Below, in pieces: positions 9,033-17,796 of a stretch of 64,000 nt of DNA; within the stretch, counting starts at the first letter, position 1; each line of letters begins with the position of its first letter. This DNA is from Rhodococcoides corynebacterioides. Its GTDB lineage: Bacteria; Actinomycetota; Actinomycetes; Mycobacteriales; Mycobacteriaceae. The translations under genes and the position numbers were made by a program. The DNA lies in contig NZ_JABUBU010000001.1 of assembly GCF_019834675.1 (NCBI RefSeq), positions 372,001 to 436,000 of the forward strand. The letters run 5' to 3'. The notes beneath the pieces are model-generated. The model searched no databases. It saw nothing but the letters and a program-made list of their open reading frames with translations, and was not told the origin of the DNA.

Positions 9033-10448
9033 TCAGGCGCGCCGCAGGCGTCCCGTCACGGCGTCCACCGCGAGGAACGCGAGCAGCGATACGCCCAGAA
9101 GCGGCACGAACCACCCGACGGCGACGGTGACCATCGCCAGACCGACGACGGCACCGGGCGACAGGCGGCGGAGCGCTCCCCGCTGCGGCGGCCGGCCCAC
9201 CGGCATCCCGCCCGTCCGAGACGGTTTGCGCTGGAACCACATTCGGTACCCGCCGACGATCACGGCCACCAACACCACGGCCAGGGCCAGCAGCGCGAGT
9301 TGACTGACCAGCCCGAACAACACGCCCATGTGCAGGCTGATGCCCCAGGTCGTCAGCTTGGCCGCCAGGGGCCAGTCGGCGAACCGTTGCACGTCGACCA
9401 CACGGTCCGAAGCCCCGTCCACCGCAATCGAATCGGTGGAGAACACCCAGGGATCGCGGAGCTGCGACACCTGGAACGCCGTGTCGCCGGACGCGGGGAT
9501 CGACGCCTCGACCGGCCCGGTGACATCGTTCTCGCGCGCGACGGCGAGGACGCCGTCGATCTGCCGCACGTCGACGGGCGACGCCGTCGCCACGTCCGAC
9601 GCCCCGTGCCCGACGTGACCGGCGTGCTCGTCGTCGGTGTGGCCGGCATGGCCGGTCAGATCGGTGTCGACGGTCGGGGTGGTCCAACGCAGCGCGCTGC
9701 GGACGTCGGTGATGTTCGCTCCCGCGTAGGTCGACCACGTCAGTCCGGTCGCGGACAGGAAGACCAGGCCGACGACGATCCAGGCACCCCCGGCGCCATG
9801 AAGGTTCAGGGTGCGTCGCCGACCGCGGGTGGCGCGGTCGACGGTGAACAACCGGGCGTCGGACCGGGACCGCCGACGCCGGAAGCGCTCCACCCACAGG
9901 AACAGACCGCCCAGCGCGACGACGCCGAGCCACGAGGCGGCGAGTTCGCTGTAGAGACGTCCGATCTCACCGAGATGCAGTGTGCGGTGCAGCTCGCTGA
10001 TCCAGGTGCGCAGGGGGAGCGAGCCGGACGAGCCGTACACCGTCGACTCGCCGACGGGTGTGGCGGAGGCGGGGTCGACGAACACGGCGGTGCGCTTCGA
10101 CTCGCCGAGGCTCGGGTCGGTGAACAGGACCTTCGTGGTGTCACCGGCCTCGGTGGCCGGTCGGACGGCAGCGACGGTCAGATCGGGCCGCTCGGCCTGC
10201 GCGGCGAGTATCTGATCGGACACCGGGAGGGCCGGGCCGGTGTTGTCGGTGTGGAGCAGGTCGCGATAGACGACACTCTCGAGGGTCGGCGCGATCGCGT
10301 ACAGGCCGCCGGTCACTGCCGCGATCAGGATGAACGGGGCGACGAAGACGCCGGCGTAGAAGTGCAGGCGCAGGATCAGCGGCCGCCAGCGGCGTGCGGG
10401 TGGAGGAGCGAGATCGGCTGTCGGCTCGATCTTCTCGGGTGTGGACAC
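9033..10448 (-). CDS. PepSY-associated transmembrane protein with His-rich loop
   Basis: A 471-residue PepSY_TM-type protein. The first helix (HFYAGVFVAPFILIAAVTGGLYAI, about 29-52) is the family signature; further helices lie near 168-186, 224-244, 383-405 and 436-458. The large extracytoplasmic loop contains a stretch at about 262-285 with six His residues (GHAGHTDDEHAGHVGHG), which suggests metal binding. PepSY_TM proteins are often encoded with siderophore or copper/iron uptake systems and may act as membrane reductases. The start is GTG 10448. A small membrane-protein gene lies just upstream on the same strand, probably in one transcript. Confidence 0.8.
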   Translation of the reverse strand: MSTPEKIEPTADLAPPPARRWRPLILRLHFYAGVFVAPFILIAAVTGGLYAIAPTLESVVYRDLLHTDNTGPALPVSDQILAAQAERPDLTVAAVRPATEAGDTTKVLFTDPSLGESKRTAVFVDPASATPVGESTVYGSSGSLPLRTWISELHRTLHLGEIGRLYSELAASWLGVVALGGLFLWVERFRRRRSRSDARLFTVDRATRGRRRTLNLHGAGGAWIVVGLVFLSATGLTWSTYAGANITDVRSALRWTTPTVDTDLTGHAGHTDDEHAGHVGHGASDVATASPVDVRQIDGVLAVARENDVTGPVEASIPASGDTAFQVSQLRDPWVFSTDSIAVDGASDRVVDVQRFADWPLAAKLTTWGISLHMGVLFGLVSQLALLALAVVLVAVIVGGYRMWFQRKPSRTGGMPVGRPPQRGALRRLSPGAVVGLAMVTVAVGWFVPLLGVSLLAFLAVDAVTGRLRRA

Positions 10449-10540
10449 GGGTGTACTCGATTCCGGGGAGTGCGCGGCGGACGCCGCGACAACGGGGCAT
10501 CACCCGACCGCACGGGGCGTCGGGTGACAGGTGGAAGGAC

Positions 10541-11059
10541 TCAGCGGAATCGAGCAGGTGGCCCGCGCGTGCCCCGGCCCGAGTGGTCGATCAGACGACT
10601 CGGTGCGTCGAGGCGGGCGACGGGCAGTGACGGGCGGACCGTGTCGGTGTCGACCGTGACCGCGGCGAGCACGACGGGCACGATGCGGCGCATCGAACGG
10701 GCGGCCCGGACCGAGCCGGTCTCGGCGCCACGGACGGCCGCGGCTCCGACCGCCACGGCGACGGCGTGAGCGACGGCCATGCGGGGATCGAGCAGGGGCC
10801 CGTGCACGTGACCGTCGACGGCGACGAGCGTCAGGTGTCCGAGCGCCTGCGCCGCGACGAGCGCGGTGACCAGGGGGCCGGTGCCGCGTCGCGTCGACGC
10901 GATCCACCCGATGCCGAGACACACCGCGAGCAGCGCGACGACGGCGGACTGGGACGGTGCCGACGCCCCACCGAGATCGTGGGCCGCGGCGGTGACGAGC
11001 ACGGACGAGACGCCGACGACGACGCCGCGCAGAGGCGCGCCGGTCGCCGGGGTTGTCAC
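10541..11059 (-). CDS. Small integral membrane protein upstream of the PepSY gene
   Basis: A 172-residue protein with about four hydrophobic helices in its first 115 residues and a basic, Pro/Arg-rich tail. The third helix region carries GHLTLVAVDGHVHG, three His residues near the membrane surface that could bind metal. The start is GTG 11059. It is 92 bases upstream of the PepSY gene on the same strand, suggesting joint metal-related work. I do not recognise a named family. Confidence 0.55.
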   Translation of the reverse strand: MTTPATGAPLRGVVVGVSSVLVTAAAHDLGGASAPSQSAVVALLAVCLGIGWIASTRRGTGPLVTALVAAQALGHLTLVAVDGHVHGPLLDPRMAVAHAVAVAVGAAAVRGAETGSVRAARSMRRIVPVVLAAVTVDTDTVRPSLPVARLDAPSRLIDHSGRGTRGPPARFR

Positions 11060-11094
11060 GGCGACACCCTACCCTCTGCTACGTGCTGTAGTAG

Positions 11095-12306
11095 TCACGA
11101 TCGGTGGTCCGGATCCGAGAAGACCCGGCGATACGCCAACGCCAGCTCGAGCTCCAGCCGCCCCGGCCCGCCGATGGGCCGTCCCAGATCCTCCTCGGCG
11201 CGGCGGATCCGGTACCGCACCGTGTTCCGGTGCACCCCGAGACTGCGGGCGGCGGCGTCGAGACTGCGGTCGTGGCGCAGGTAGGCCGCCACGGTCCGTC
11301 GCAGTCGGTCCGACGCGGCGTCCGTCCCGTCGATGCCGCGTAGCTCGCGGTCGACGAACGCGCCGACGGCGTCCGGTCGGCCGCCCAGAAGGTAGGCGAT
11401 CTCGACGTCCGCGTACCGCACCACGGCTGCCGCGCCGGGTGCCGCCTCGGCCACCGCCCGGGCGCGCAGCGCCTCGAGATGACTCCGACGGAACCCGTCC
11501 AGCCCCGTCCCGATCGCCCCGACGGCGATGCGCACGCCGCCGGGAACGCCGTCGGGAACGACGTCGGCCGAGACGTCGTCACCGGACACCCAGGCCCACA
11601 CCGCGCCGGATCCCGCCGACACCGTCAGCACGCGATGCCCGGTGGGGAGGGCCTCGCGCAGCGCGGTGTCGAGATCGGTGGTGCCGGGTCCGTCGACCCA
11701 CGCGACCAGTGCGAGATGCGTCGTCCGCGTCGGGTGGCCGAGACGCGTCGCGGCCACGCCGTCGTCGAGAAGCTCGCCGCGCACCACGGCCCGAACCGTC
11801 TCGACGCGGCGCGCGACGTCCCCGCGCAGATCGCGTTCGCGTTGCTCGGCGTAGGTGTCGGTGAGGACCTCGAGGGAGACGCTGATCCAGCGACTCGCAC
11901 GTTCGAGCAGGCGAATCTGGATGCCGGGCACCAGGATCGGATCCTGGACGCGATCGGCCGCCACCTCCGCGACGTGGCGTACCAGCACCGTCTGCCCGGC
12001 TCGATAGATCTGCATCAGCACCTTCAGGGGAAGGCCGCGACGCGCGACGGTCCGGGCGAGCTCGTAGGCAGCGGGCGGCGGGACCACCTCGTCGGAATCG
12101 CCGGCGATCCACCCCAGCAACGCCCTGGCCTGCGCGAGGTTGCTGGCGTGCAGGTCGCGTCGCAGTTCGCGGTCGGCCGTCAGCGCGGCGACGTCGGCGG
12201 CGATCGCGTCGTCGAAACGGGCGACGACGGCCGCGACGGCGTCGTCCGCCAGCGTCTCGGTGACGAGGACGTGGACCCATCGATCGGCGTCGTCGGGTGC
12301 CGTCAT
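11095..12306 (-). CDS. PucR/CdaR-type transcriptional regulator
   Basis: A 403-residue protein with a helical N-terminal region (RsbRD-like, about 20-160), a central GGDEF-like CdaR segment and a C-terminal PucR helix-turn-helix. The last contains LRRTVAAYLRHDRSLDAAARSLGVHRNTVRYRIRRAEEDLG, the hallmark HRNTVRYRI recognition helix. The start is ATG 12306 (MTAPDDADRW); upstream codons are low-quality. It is divergent from the SDR gene at 12446, which is its likely target, with a small inverted repeat between them. Confidence 0.88.
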   Translation of the reverse strand: MTAPDDADRWVHVLVTETLADDAVAAVVARFDDAIAADVAALTADRELRRDLHASNLAQARALLGWIAGDSDEVVPPPAAYELARTVARRGLPLKVLMQIYRAGQTVLVRHVAEVAADRVQDPILVPGIQIRLLERASRWISVSLEVLTDTYAEQRERDLRGDVARRVETVRAVVRGELLDDGVAATRLGHPTRTTHLALVAWVDGPGTTDLDTALREALPTGHRVLTVSAGSGAVWAWVSGDDVSADVVPDGVPGGVRIAVGAIGTGLDGFRRSHLEALRARAVAEAAPGAAAVVRYADVEIAYLLGGRPDAVGAFVDRELRGIDGTDAASDRLRRTVAAYLRHDRSLDAAARSLGVHRNTVRYRIRRAEEDLGRPIGGPGRLELELALAYRRVFSDPDHRS

Positions 12307-12341
12307 GGTGTTGTCCTCCGAGAACAGAAGCGGGTGCCCGA

Positions 12342-12360
12342 CTTGGCAGACAAGGCCAAG
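12342..12360. promoter_or_regulatory. Inverted repeat between the PucR regulator and the SDR gene
   Basis: CTTGGC and GCCAAG flank a 7-base spacer, 36 bases upstream of the regulator start and 86 bases upstream of the SDR start. Position and symmetry fit an operator shared by the divergent pair; binding by the PucR protein is inferred. Confidence 0.4.
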
Positions 12361-12445
12361 AGACGCGGGTCGGTGTTGTGCCACGATGCTAGAACATGGT
12401 GCAGGTCACAGCCTGCGCCGAGACCCGAGTCGAGGAGAACGCGCC

Positions 12446-13297
12446 ATGACCACCGACCTGACCGGCCGAGTTGTCGCCATCACCGGCGGTGCCCGCGGCA
12501 TCGGGCACGCCACCGCAGCCGCGTTCCTGGCGCGCGGAGCTCGGGTGGCCATCGGCGACATCGACGACGTCGCGGTGAAGGAGGGGGCGACGGCGCTGGA
12601 ATCGACCGCCGACACCGCCCACACCCGTATCCATCACGACACCCTCGACGTCACCGACCCGGAGTCGTTCGACCGCTTCCTCGACGGCGTCGAGGCCACC
12701 CTCGGCCCGATCGACGTCCTGGTCAACAACGCCGGCATCATGCCGGTCGGGCGCGTGGTGGACGAGCCCGACGCCCTCACCCGACGCGTGCTCGACATCA
12801 ACGTCCTCGGCGTCATCACCGGCTCGAAACTGGCTGCGCGACGGATGCTTCCGCGTGGACGCGGGCACATCGTCAACATCGCCTCCGCAGCCGGCGAGAC
12901 CTACTCGCCGGGACTCGCGACGTACTGCGCCAGCAAGTTCGCCGTGGTCGGGTTCACCGACGCCGCCCGCCTCGAACATCGCGGCACCGGAGTGGAGTTC
13001 TCGCTGGTGATGCCGTCGTTCGTCAACACCGAACTCACGGCGGGCACCTCGGGGGCGCGCGGCTTCCGCAACGCCGAGCCCGACGAGATCGCGCGCGCCG
13101 TGGTGTCGCTGATCGACAAGCCGCGCTCCCGCGTGCGGGTGACCCGCCTGTTCGGGGCGGCCGTGGTGAGCCAGAAGTTCCTCCCGCGGCCGCTCGCGGA
13201 GGCGATGTCGCGGGCTCTCGGCGCCGACGACGTCTTCCTCGGCTCCGTGGACCAGGGGGCGCGGCGCGCGTACGAGGAACGAGCCCGTCACAGCTGA
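12446..13297 (+). CDS. Short-chain dehydrogenase/reductase
   Basis: A 283-residue classical SDR. The NAD(P) motif TGGARGIG is at residues 13-20, the NNAG motif is in VLVNNAGIMPVG, the catalytic Ser is in NIASAAG, and the YCASK motif has Tyr160 and Lys164. A C-terminal extension after residue 240 (FLPRPLAEAMSRALGADD) is typical of the actinobacterial group annotated as SDR family oxidoreductases acting on lipids or steroids. The start is ATG 12446, with GAGGAGA at 12432-12438. It is divergent from the PucR regulator. The substrate cannot be predicted. Confidence 0.9.
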   Translation: MTTDLTGRVVAITGGARGIGHATAAAFLARGARVAIGDIDDVAVKEGATALESTADTAHTRIHHDTLDVTDPESFDRFLDGVEATLGPIDVLVNNAGIMPVGRVVDEPDALTRRVLDINVLGVITGSKLAARRMLPRGRGHIVNIASAAGETYSPGLATYCASKFAVVGFTDAARLEHRGTGVEFSLVMPSFVNTELTAGTSGARGFRNAEPDEIARAVVSLIDKPRSRVRVTRLFGAAVVSQKFLPRPLAEAMSRALGADDVFLGSVDQGARRAYEERARHS

Positions 13298-13332
13298 CCG
13301 GGGGCGCTCGTGGTGACGCCTACGCTGGCGGA

Positions 13333-13536
13333 ATGCTCCTCTTCTTCGGCTACGGCAGCAAGCGTCGACAGCTCGGCGCCGGCGGGGTCCACACCTGTCC
13401 GCGCTGCCACAACACCACCCAGTGGGCGCGCATGCGCCAGTACAACCAGCTGACGGTGTTCTTCGTGCCCGTGCTGCGGTGGAAGCGGGTCACGTTCGAG
13501 CAGTGCGGAATCTGCGGCCAGACCACCGCGGCGTAG
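13333..13536 (+). CDS. Small zinc-ribbon protein
   Basis: A 67-residue protein with two Cys pairs, CPRC near residue 22 and CGIC near residue 58, separated by a basic/aromatic strand (TVFFVPVLRWKRVTFEQC). This is a zinc-ribbon fold seen as stand-alone small proteins in many actinobacteria. The start is ATG 13333. It lies 35 bases after the SDR gene and 12 bases before the VKOR gene on the same strand. Function is unknown; a redox link with VKOR is only a guess from proximity. Confidence 0.75.
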   Translation: MLLFFGYGSKRRQLGAGGVHTCPRCHNTTQWARMRQYNQLTVFFVPVLRWKRVTFEQCGICGQTTAA

Positions 13537-13548
13537 CGGGCTTCTACG

Positions 13549-14196
13549 ATGGAGTCCATGACCACCGCCACGCCGCCGGAGGCGTCGACCGACGCCGGGA
13601 CCCGTCCGGACGCAGGAAGTGCGACGCCGTTCCCCCGGGCGTTGCCGTGGCTGATGATCGTGGCGGGCGTCGTCGGGCTCGTGGCGTCCTTCGTCCTCAC
13701 CGTCGAGAAGTTCGCCCTGGCCGCCGACGCGACCTACGTGCCGTCGTGCAGCATCGACGCCGTCGTGAACTGCGGATCGGTCATGGGGTCGGCGCAGTCC
13801 GCGGTGTTCGGCTTTCCCAACTCGCTGCTCGGCATCGTCGGCTTCACCGCCGTGCTCGGGACCGGGGCGGCGCTGCTGTCCGGCGCGCGGCTCGGCCGCG
13901 GGTACTGGGCGGGGCTGCAGTCGGGGCTGACCGCCGCCGTCGTGTTCGTCCACTGGCTGCTGTTCCAGAGCCTGTACGTCATCGGCGCACTGTGCCCGTA
14001 CTGCATGGCCGTGTGGGTGTCGACGGTCACCGTGTTCTGGTTCGTCACCCTGCGCTCGCTGCACCACGGGGTGTTCTCTCGCCGGGTGTCGGCGCACGCG
14101 CTGACCGCGCCCGTGAACGCCGTCGTGCCGCCGGTGGCCTGGCTGATCGCCGTCGGCGCGCTCGTCTTCTACCGATTCGGTGCCTTCTGGGCCTGA
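13549..14196 (+). CDS. Vitamin K epoxide reductase (VKOR) family membrane protein
   Basis: A 215-residue protein with four to five transmembrane helices. The loop pair is Cys67 and Cys75 (CSIDAVVNC) and the active-site CPYC motif is Cys149-Cys152, so all four redox Cys of bacterial VKOR are present. VKOR passes electrons from DsbA-like proteins to menaquinone during periplasmic disulfide formation. No thioredoxin domain is fused and no DsbA-like gene is adjacent. The start is ATG 13549; ATG 13558 is an equally possible alternative. Confidence 0.9.
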   Translation: MESMTTATPPEASTDAGTRPDAGSATPFPRALPWLMIVAGVVGLVASFVLTVEKFALAADATYVPSCSIDAVVNCGSVMGSAQSAVFGFPNSLLGIVGFTAVLGTGAALLSGARLGRGYWAGLQSGLTAAVVFVHWLLFQSLYVIGALCPYCMAVWVSTVTVFWFVTLRSLHHGVFSRRVSAHALTAPVNAVVPPVAWLIAVGALVFYRFGAFWA

Positions 14197-14218
14197 ATGC
14201 AAAGTGTCTGTAAAGAGT

Positions 14219-14233
14219 CGCGGACGGTCCGCG
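14219..14233. promoter_or_regulatory. GC-rich inverted repeat upstream of the MHS transporter
   Basis: CGCGGAC-G-GTCCGCG is a perfect 7-base repeat, 22 bases after the VKOR stop and 80 bases before the transporter start. It could be an operator of the transporter or a weak terminator of VKOR; no U tract follows. Confidence 0.35.
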
Positions 14234-14313
14234 GTGCATGACGCCGGTCACACCTAGGGTTCTGGTTCGAGGTCGCCCGTCCCGGCGGCTCTCCCCGGAC
14301 CGAAAGGCATCCC

Positions 14314-15651
14314 ATGAGTGCACCGGCGAGCCCCGCAGGGTCTGCCCACCCGGCACCGTCCACCCGGCGCGCGGTCTTCAACACCGTGCGCGGGTCGCTC
14401 GGCAACCTGGTCGAGTGGTACGACGTCTACGTCTACACCGTGTTCGCGTCCTACCTGCAGTCGAGCTTCTTCGCCGACGGTGAGCCCAACGCCGGCATCT
14501 ACACCATGGCGATCTTCGCCGTCACCTTCGTCATGCGGCCCATCGGTTCCTGGTTCTTCGGCCGCTTCGCCGATCGGCACGGGCGCCGACCCGCGCTGGT
14601 GTTCTCGATCTCCGTCATGGCGGGCGCGTCGCTCCTCATCGCGATCACCCCCACCGCGGAGAGCATCGGCTCCCTCGCCGTGGTGATCCTGGTGCTGTGC
14701 CGCCTGCTGCAGGGTTTCGCCACGGGCGGTGAGTACGGCACGTCCGCGACGTACATGTCCGAGGCCGCGACGCCGGGTCTGCGCGGCTTCTTCTCGTCGT
14801 TCCAGTACGTCACGCTCGTCGGCGGCCACGTGCTCGCCCAGATCACCCTGCTGGTGCAGCAGGCGTTCCTCACCGACGAGCAGATCCGCGAGTTCGGCTG
14901 GCGCATCGCGTTCCTCATCGGCGCGCTCGGTGCCGTGGTGGTGCTGTACCTGCGCCGCGCGATGGACGAGTCGCTGCACACCGACACCGAGGACAAGCGT
15001 CGTGGCTCGATGACCGAGCTGTTCACCGCGTACCCCAAGCAGCTGCTGGTGTGCTTCCTGGTGACCCTCGGCGGCACCGTCGCCTTCTACACTTACAGCG
15101 TCAACGGCCCGCTGATCGTCAAGAGCACCTACACGGACCGCGGCATGACCGCCACGTGGATCAACCTCGCCGCGCTGGTGTTCCTCATGCTGATCCAGCC
15201 GCTCGGGGGTCTGCTCAGCGACAGGATCGGCCGCAAGCCGCTCCTGGTCGGATTCGGTGTGGCCGGTGTCCTGTGGTCCTGGACCTTCCTGAACCTGCTG
15301 CCGAAGGTGGAGACGCCCATGGTGTCCTTCCTCCTGCTGGCCGGCACGTACGTCATCTTGACCGGCTACACCTCGATCAACGCCATCGTGAAGGCCGAGC
15401 TGTTCCCCGCGCACATCCGCGCTCTGGGACTGGGCCTCGGGTACGCGCTGGCCAACTCCATGTTCGGCGGCACGGCCCCGGTGATCTACGAGACGGCCAA
15501 GGAGAAGAACGCGCTCGACGCCTTCGGCATCTACGTCACTGTCGCCATCGGCATCTCGCTCCTGGTCTACGTCTTCGTGCTGAAGAACCGTCAGCAGACG
15601 TACCTCGACCGCGAGCAGCTCGCCCATCGGGATCGCGTCACGGTGCAGTAG
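14314..15651 (+). CDS. MHS-family proton symporter (KgtP-like dicarboxylate/2-oxoglutarate permease)
   Basis: A 445-residue, 12-helix major facilitator. The metabolite:H+ symporter signatures are clear: GNLVEWYDVYVY in helix 1, RPIGSWFFGRFADRHGRRPAL in loop 2-3, LLQGFATGGEYGTSATYMSEAA in helices 4-5, and SDRIGRKPLL in loop 8-9. These match the alpha-ketoglutarate permease branch best. The start is ATG 14314. The two-component genes follow 23 bases downstream, and an orphan TAXI binding protein lies beyond them, so the transporter is probably part of a carboxylate-sensing and uptake locus. Confidence 0.88.
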   Translation: MSAPASPAGSAHPAPSTRRAVFNTVRGSLGNLVEWYDVYVYTVFASYLQSSFFADGEPNAGIYTMAIFAVTFVMRPIGSWFFGRFADRHGRRPALVFSISVMAGASLLIAITPTAESIGSLAVVILVLCRLLQGFATGGEYGTSATYMSEAATPGLRGFFSSFQYVTLVGGHVLAQITLLVQQAFLTDEQIREFGWRIAFLIGALGAVVVLYLRRAMDESLHTDTEDKRRGSMTELFTAYPKQLLVCFLVTLGGTVAFYTYSVNGPLIVKSTYTDRGMTATWINLAALVFLMLIQPLGGLLSDRIGRKPLLVGFGVAGVLWSWTFLNLLPKVETPMVSFLLLAGTYVILTGYTSINAIVKAELFPAHIRALGLGLGYALANSMFGGTAPVIYETAKEKNALDAFGIYVTVAIGISLLVYVFVLKNRQQTYLDREQLAHRDRVTVQ

Positions 15652-15674
15652 GTTCGACGGCTGGAGGTGGGTCG

Positions 15675-16337
15675 GTGCAGGTGCTCGTCGTCGAGGACGA
15701 TCTCGGCGTCGCCGATGCTCTCACCCACGCCCTCCGGCGGCAGGGGTGGTCCGTCCGCCACGCCGCGACGGGAGCGGCCGCCCTCGACCTGATCGACGAC
15801 GCGGACATCGTCCTGCTGGACATGGGTCTGCCGGATCACGACGGACTGTGGGTCTGTCGGCGGATCCGGCAGACCTCCGCGGTGCCGATCGTCGCCCTCA
15901 CCGCGCGTCGTCACGAGGACGCGGTGGTGGGGGCGCTGCGCGCGGGGGTCGACGACTACGTCACCAAGCCCTACAGCGTCCCCGTCCTGCTCGCGCGCAT
16001 GGACGCCGTCGTGCGTCGCACGGTGGGACGGGCCGCGACCCCGACGCCGGATCCGGGCTTCCGCTTCGACCCGGACACCCGCGAGGTCTGGGGGCACGAC
16101 GGCACGCCGCGGGCCTTGACGGCGAAGGAGAGCGAACTGCTGGTCGCCCTCGCCCGCACCCCCGGGCGGCCGGTGAGCCGGGCAGCGCTGATGGAGGAGG
16201 TGTGGGACACCACGTGGGTGGGCGCGTCGCGCACCCTGGACGTGCACGTGGCCTCCCTGCGCGCGAAGCTGCGTGACCTCGCGGCGGTGGAGTCGGTGCG
16301 CGGCGTCGGATACCGCCTCGTGGTGACCTCGACGTGA
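15675..16337 (+). CDS. OmpR/TctD-family response regulator
   Basis: A 220-residue protein with a receiver domain and winged-helix DNA-binding domain. The acidic pocket is EDD (residues 7-9), the phospho-acceptor is Asp49 in VLLDMGLPDHDG, the Thr is in IVALTAR, and the Lys is in YVTKPYS. The C-terminal domain includes LTAKESELLVALA and RTLDVHVASLRAKL. The start is GTG 15675 after GGAGGTG at 15663-15669. It is followed after 7 bases by its sensor kinase. Neighbouring MHS and TAXI genes suggest control by an external carboxylate. Confidence 0.93.
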   Translation: MQVLVVEDDLGVADALTHALRRQGWSVRHAATGAAALDLIDDADIVLLDMGLPDHDGLWVCRRIRQTSAVPIVALTARRHEDAVVGALRAGVDDYVTKPYSVPVLLARMDAVVRRTVGRAATPTPDPGFRFDPDTREVWGHDGTPRALTAKESELLVALARTPGRPVSRAALMEEVWDTTWVGASRTLDVHVASLRAKLRDLAAVESVRGVGYRLVVTST

Positions 16338-16344
16338 GCCGAGC

Positions 16345-17796
16345 ATGAGACGGCGACTGCTGATCCTCGCGATCACGCTGACGGCCGCGGTCCTGACGGC
16401 GCTGATCGCTCCGCTCGTCACCGCGTACGCGGAGGAGCGGGCGGTCACCCTGCACGAGCAGCGCCTCGCCGCCGCCACCCGGTTCGCCGCGCTGGTCGAC
16501 GATTCCACGTCCGGGGCACCCGCTCTGCTCGAACCCGACCTCGCGCGGTACGACGCCGTCGTCGGCAGCACCCGCAGCGCCGTGATCGGTACGGACGGCA
16601 GCACTCTCGCGTCCGGAAGGGAGATCGGCGCGGGGCCGGCGGTGACGCCGGGGTACGACGACGCGGTCGAGCGGGCACTGGCCGGCACGCCCACCGCGGC
16701 GCCGTCGGCGCTCTGGCCGTGGCGGACCGACCCCATGATCGTGGCGACGCCCATCGGGCGCGACGGGCAGATCCTCGGCGCCGTCGTGATGATCGTCGAC
16801 ACCGCCGGTCCGCGTGACGACGTCGCCACCGGACTGGCCGTAGCCGCGGCGGGCGGCGTCGCCCTGCTCGCGCTGGTGGCGTTCCTCGTCGGAGTTCCGT
16901 TGGTGTCGTGGGTGGTTCGCCCGGTGGACCAGTTGACCGAGCGTGTGCAGGCGCTCGCCGGCGGGCACCGTCCCGGCGCGGCGGACGGTGGCGGACCGCC
17001 CGAGCTGCGTCGGCTCGCGACCTCCTTCGACGAGATGGCTCGCGCGGTCGAGTACTCGCGCAGCCAGCAACGGGACCTGATCGCCGACGTCTCGCACCAG
17101 CTGGCCAATCCGCTGACGGCGATGCGGCTGCGACTCGACGGCCTCGCGGCCGACGACCCCGCGGTCGAACCCGTTCTCGCCGAAGCGGATCGGATGGCCC
17201 GAGCGCTCGAGGGCGTCATCGAGGTCAGCCGCGCCGGAGGGCACGACCGACGCCGCGTGGCGGTGGACGTGGCCGCGCAGATCCGCGAGCGAATCGCGTT
17301 GTGGGAGCCACTGTTCGACGGCAAGCTGCAGGTGAACGGAGTCGCGACCGAGGCGCCGGCCGTGCTCGAGGAGGACCTGGTCCCGACGATCGTCGACACA
17401 CTGCTAGACAACGCCGTGAAGTACGCACCGGACTCCGTCGTCGAGGTCACGCTGAGTCGTACCGGGGGCGACGAGGCGAGCCGGTACGTGCTGACGGTGC
17501 GCGATCACGGCGGTCCGGCCGGCGCCGACCCGACGGACAGCGCTCTCGGGGACACTGCTCTCACGGACACCGAGGCGGCGGAGTTGGGCGAGCGGTTCCA
17601 CCGACTGCCGCGTCACGCCAACGTCGACGGCACCGGCCTGGGACTGTCGATCCTGGTGCTCCGCGTCCGCGACGCCGGCGGGTCCGTCGTGCTCGAGGCC
17701 GCGCACCCGGGCCTGCGATGCGTCACGACCCTCCCCGCGCGTCCCGGTCCCGGAACCAGCGCAGCGATCCCGGATGGAGCGGCACCGGGGCGGTGA
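16345..17796 (+). CDS. TctE-like membrane sensor histidine kinase
   Basis: A 483-residue kinase with transmembrane helices at about 5-26 and 155-178, a sensor domain of about 125 residues between them, and a HAMP domain. The dimerisation box reads DVSHQLANPLTAMRLRL with phospho-acceptor His251; the usual HQLRTPL is changed to HQLANPL. The ATPase domain has an N box (DTLLDNAVKYAPD), DHGG and DGTGLGLSI. Its last 74 bases overlap the 3' end of the convergent TAXI gene. The ligand is unknown; TctE relatives sense carboxylates with a periplasmic binding protein. Confidence 0.92.
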   Translation: MRRRLLILAITLTAAVLTALIAPLVTAYAEERAVTLHEQRLAAATRFAALVDDSTSGAPALLEPDLARYDAVVGSTRSAVIGTDGSTLASGREIGAGPAVTPGYDDAVERALAGTPTAAPSALWPWRTDPMIVATPIGRDGQILGAVVMIVDTAGPRDDVATGLAVAAAGGVALLALVAFLVGVPLVSWVVRPVDQLTERVQALAGGHRPGAADGGGPPELRRLATSFDEMARAVEYSRSQQRDLIADVSHQLANPLTAMRLRLDGLAADDPAVEPVLAEADRMARALEGVIEVSRAGGHDRRRVAVDVAAQIRERIALWEPLFDGKLQVNGVATEAPAVLEEDLVPTIVDTLLDNAVKYAPDSVVEVTLSRTGGDEASRYVLTVRDHGGPAGADPTDSALGDTALTDTEAAELGERFHRLPRHANVDGTGLGLSILVLRVRDAGGSVVLEAAHPGLRCVTTLPARPGPGTSAAIPDGAAPGR

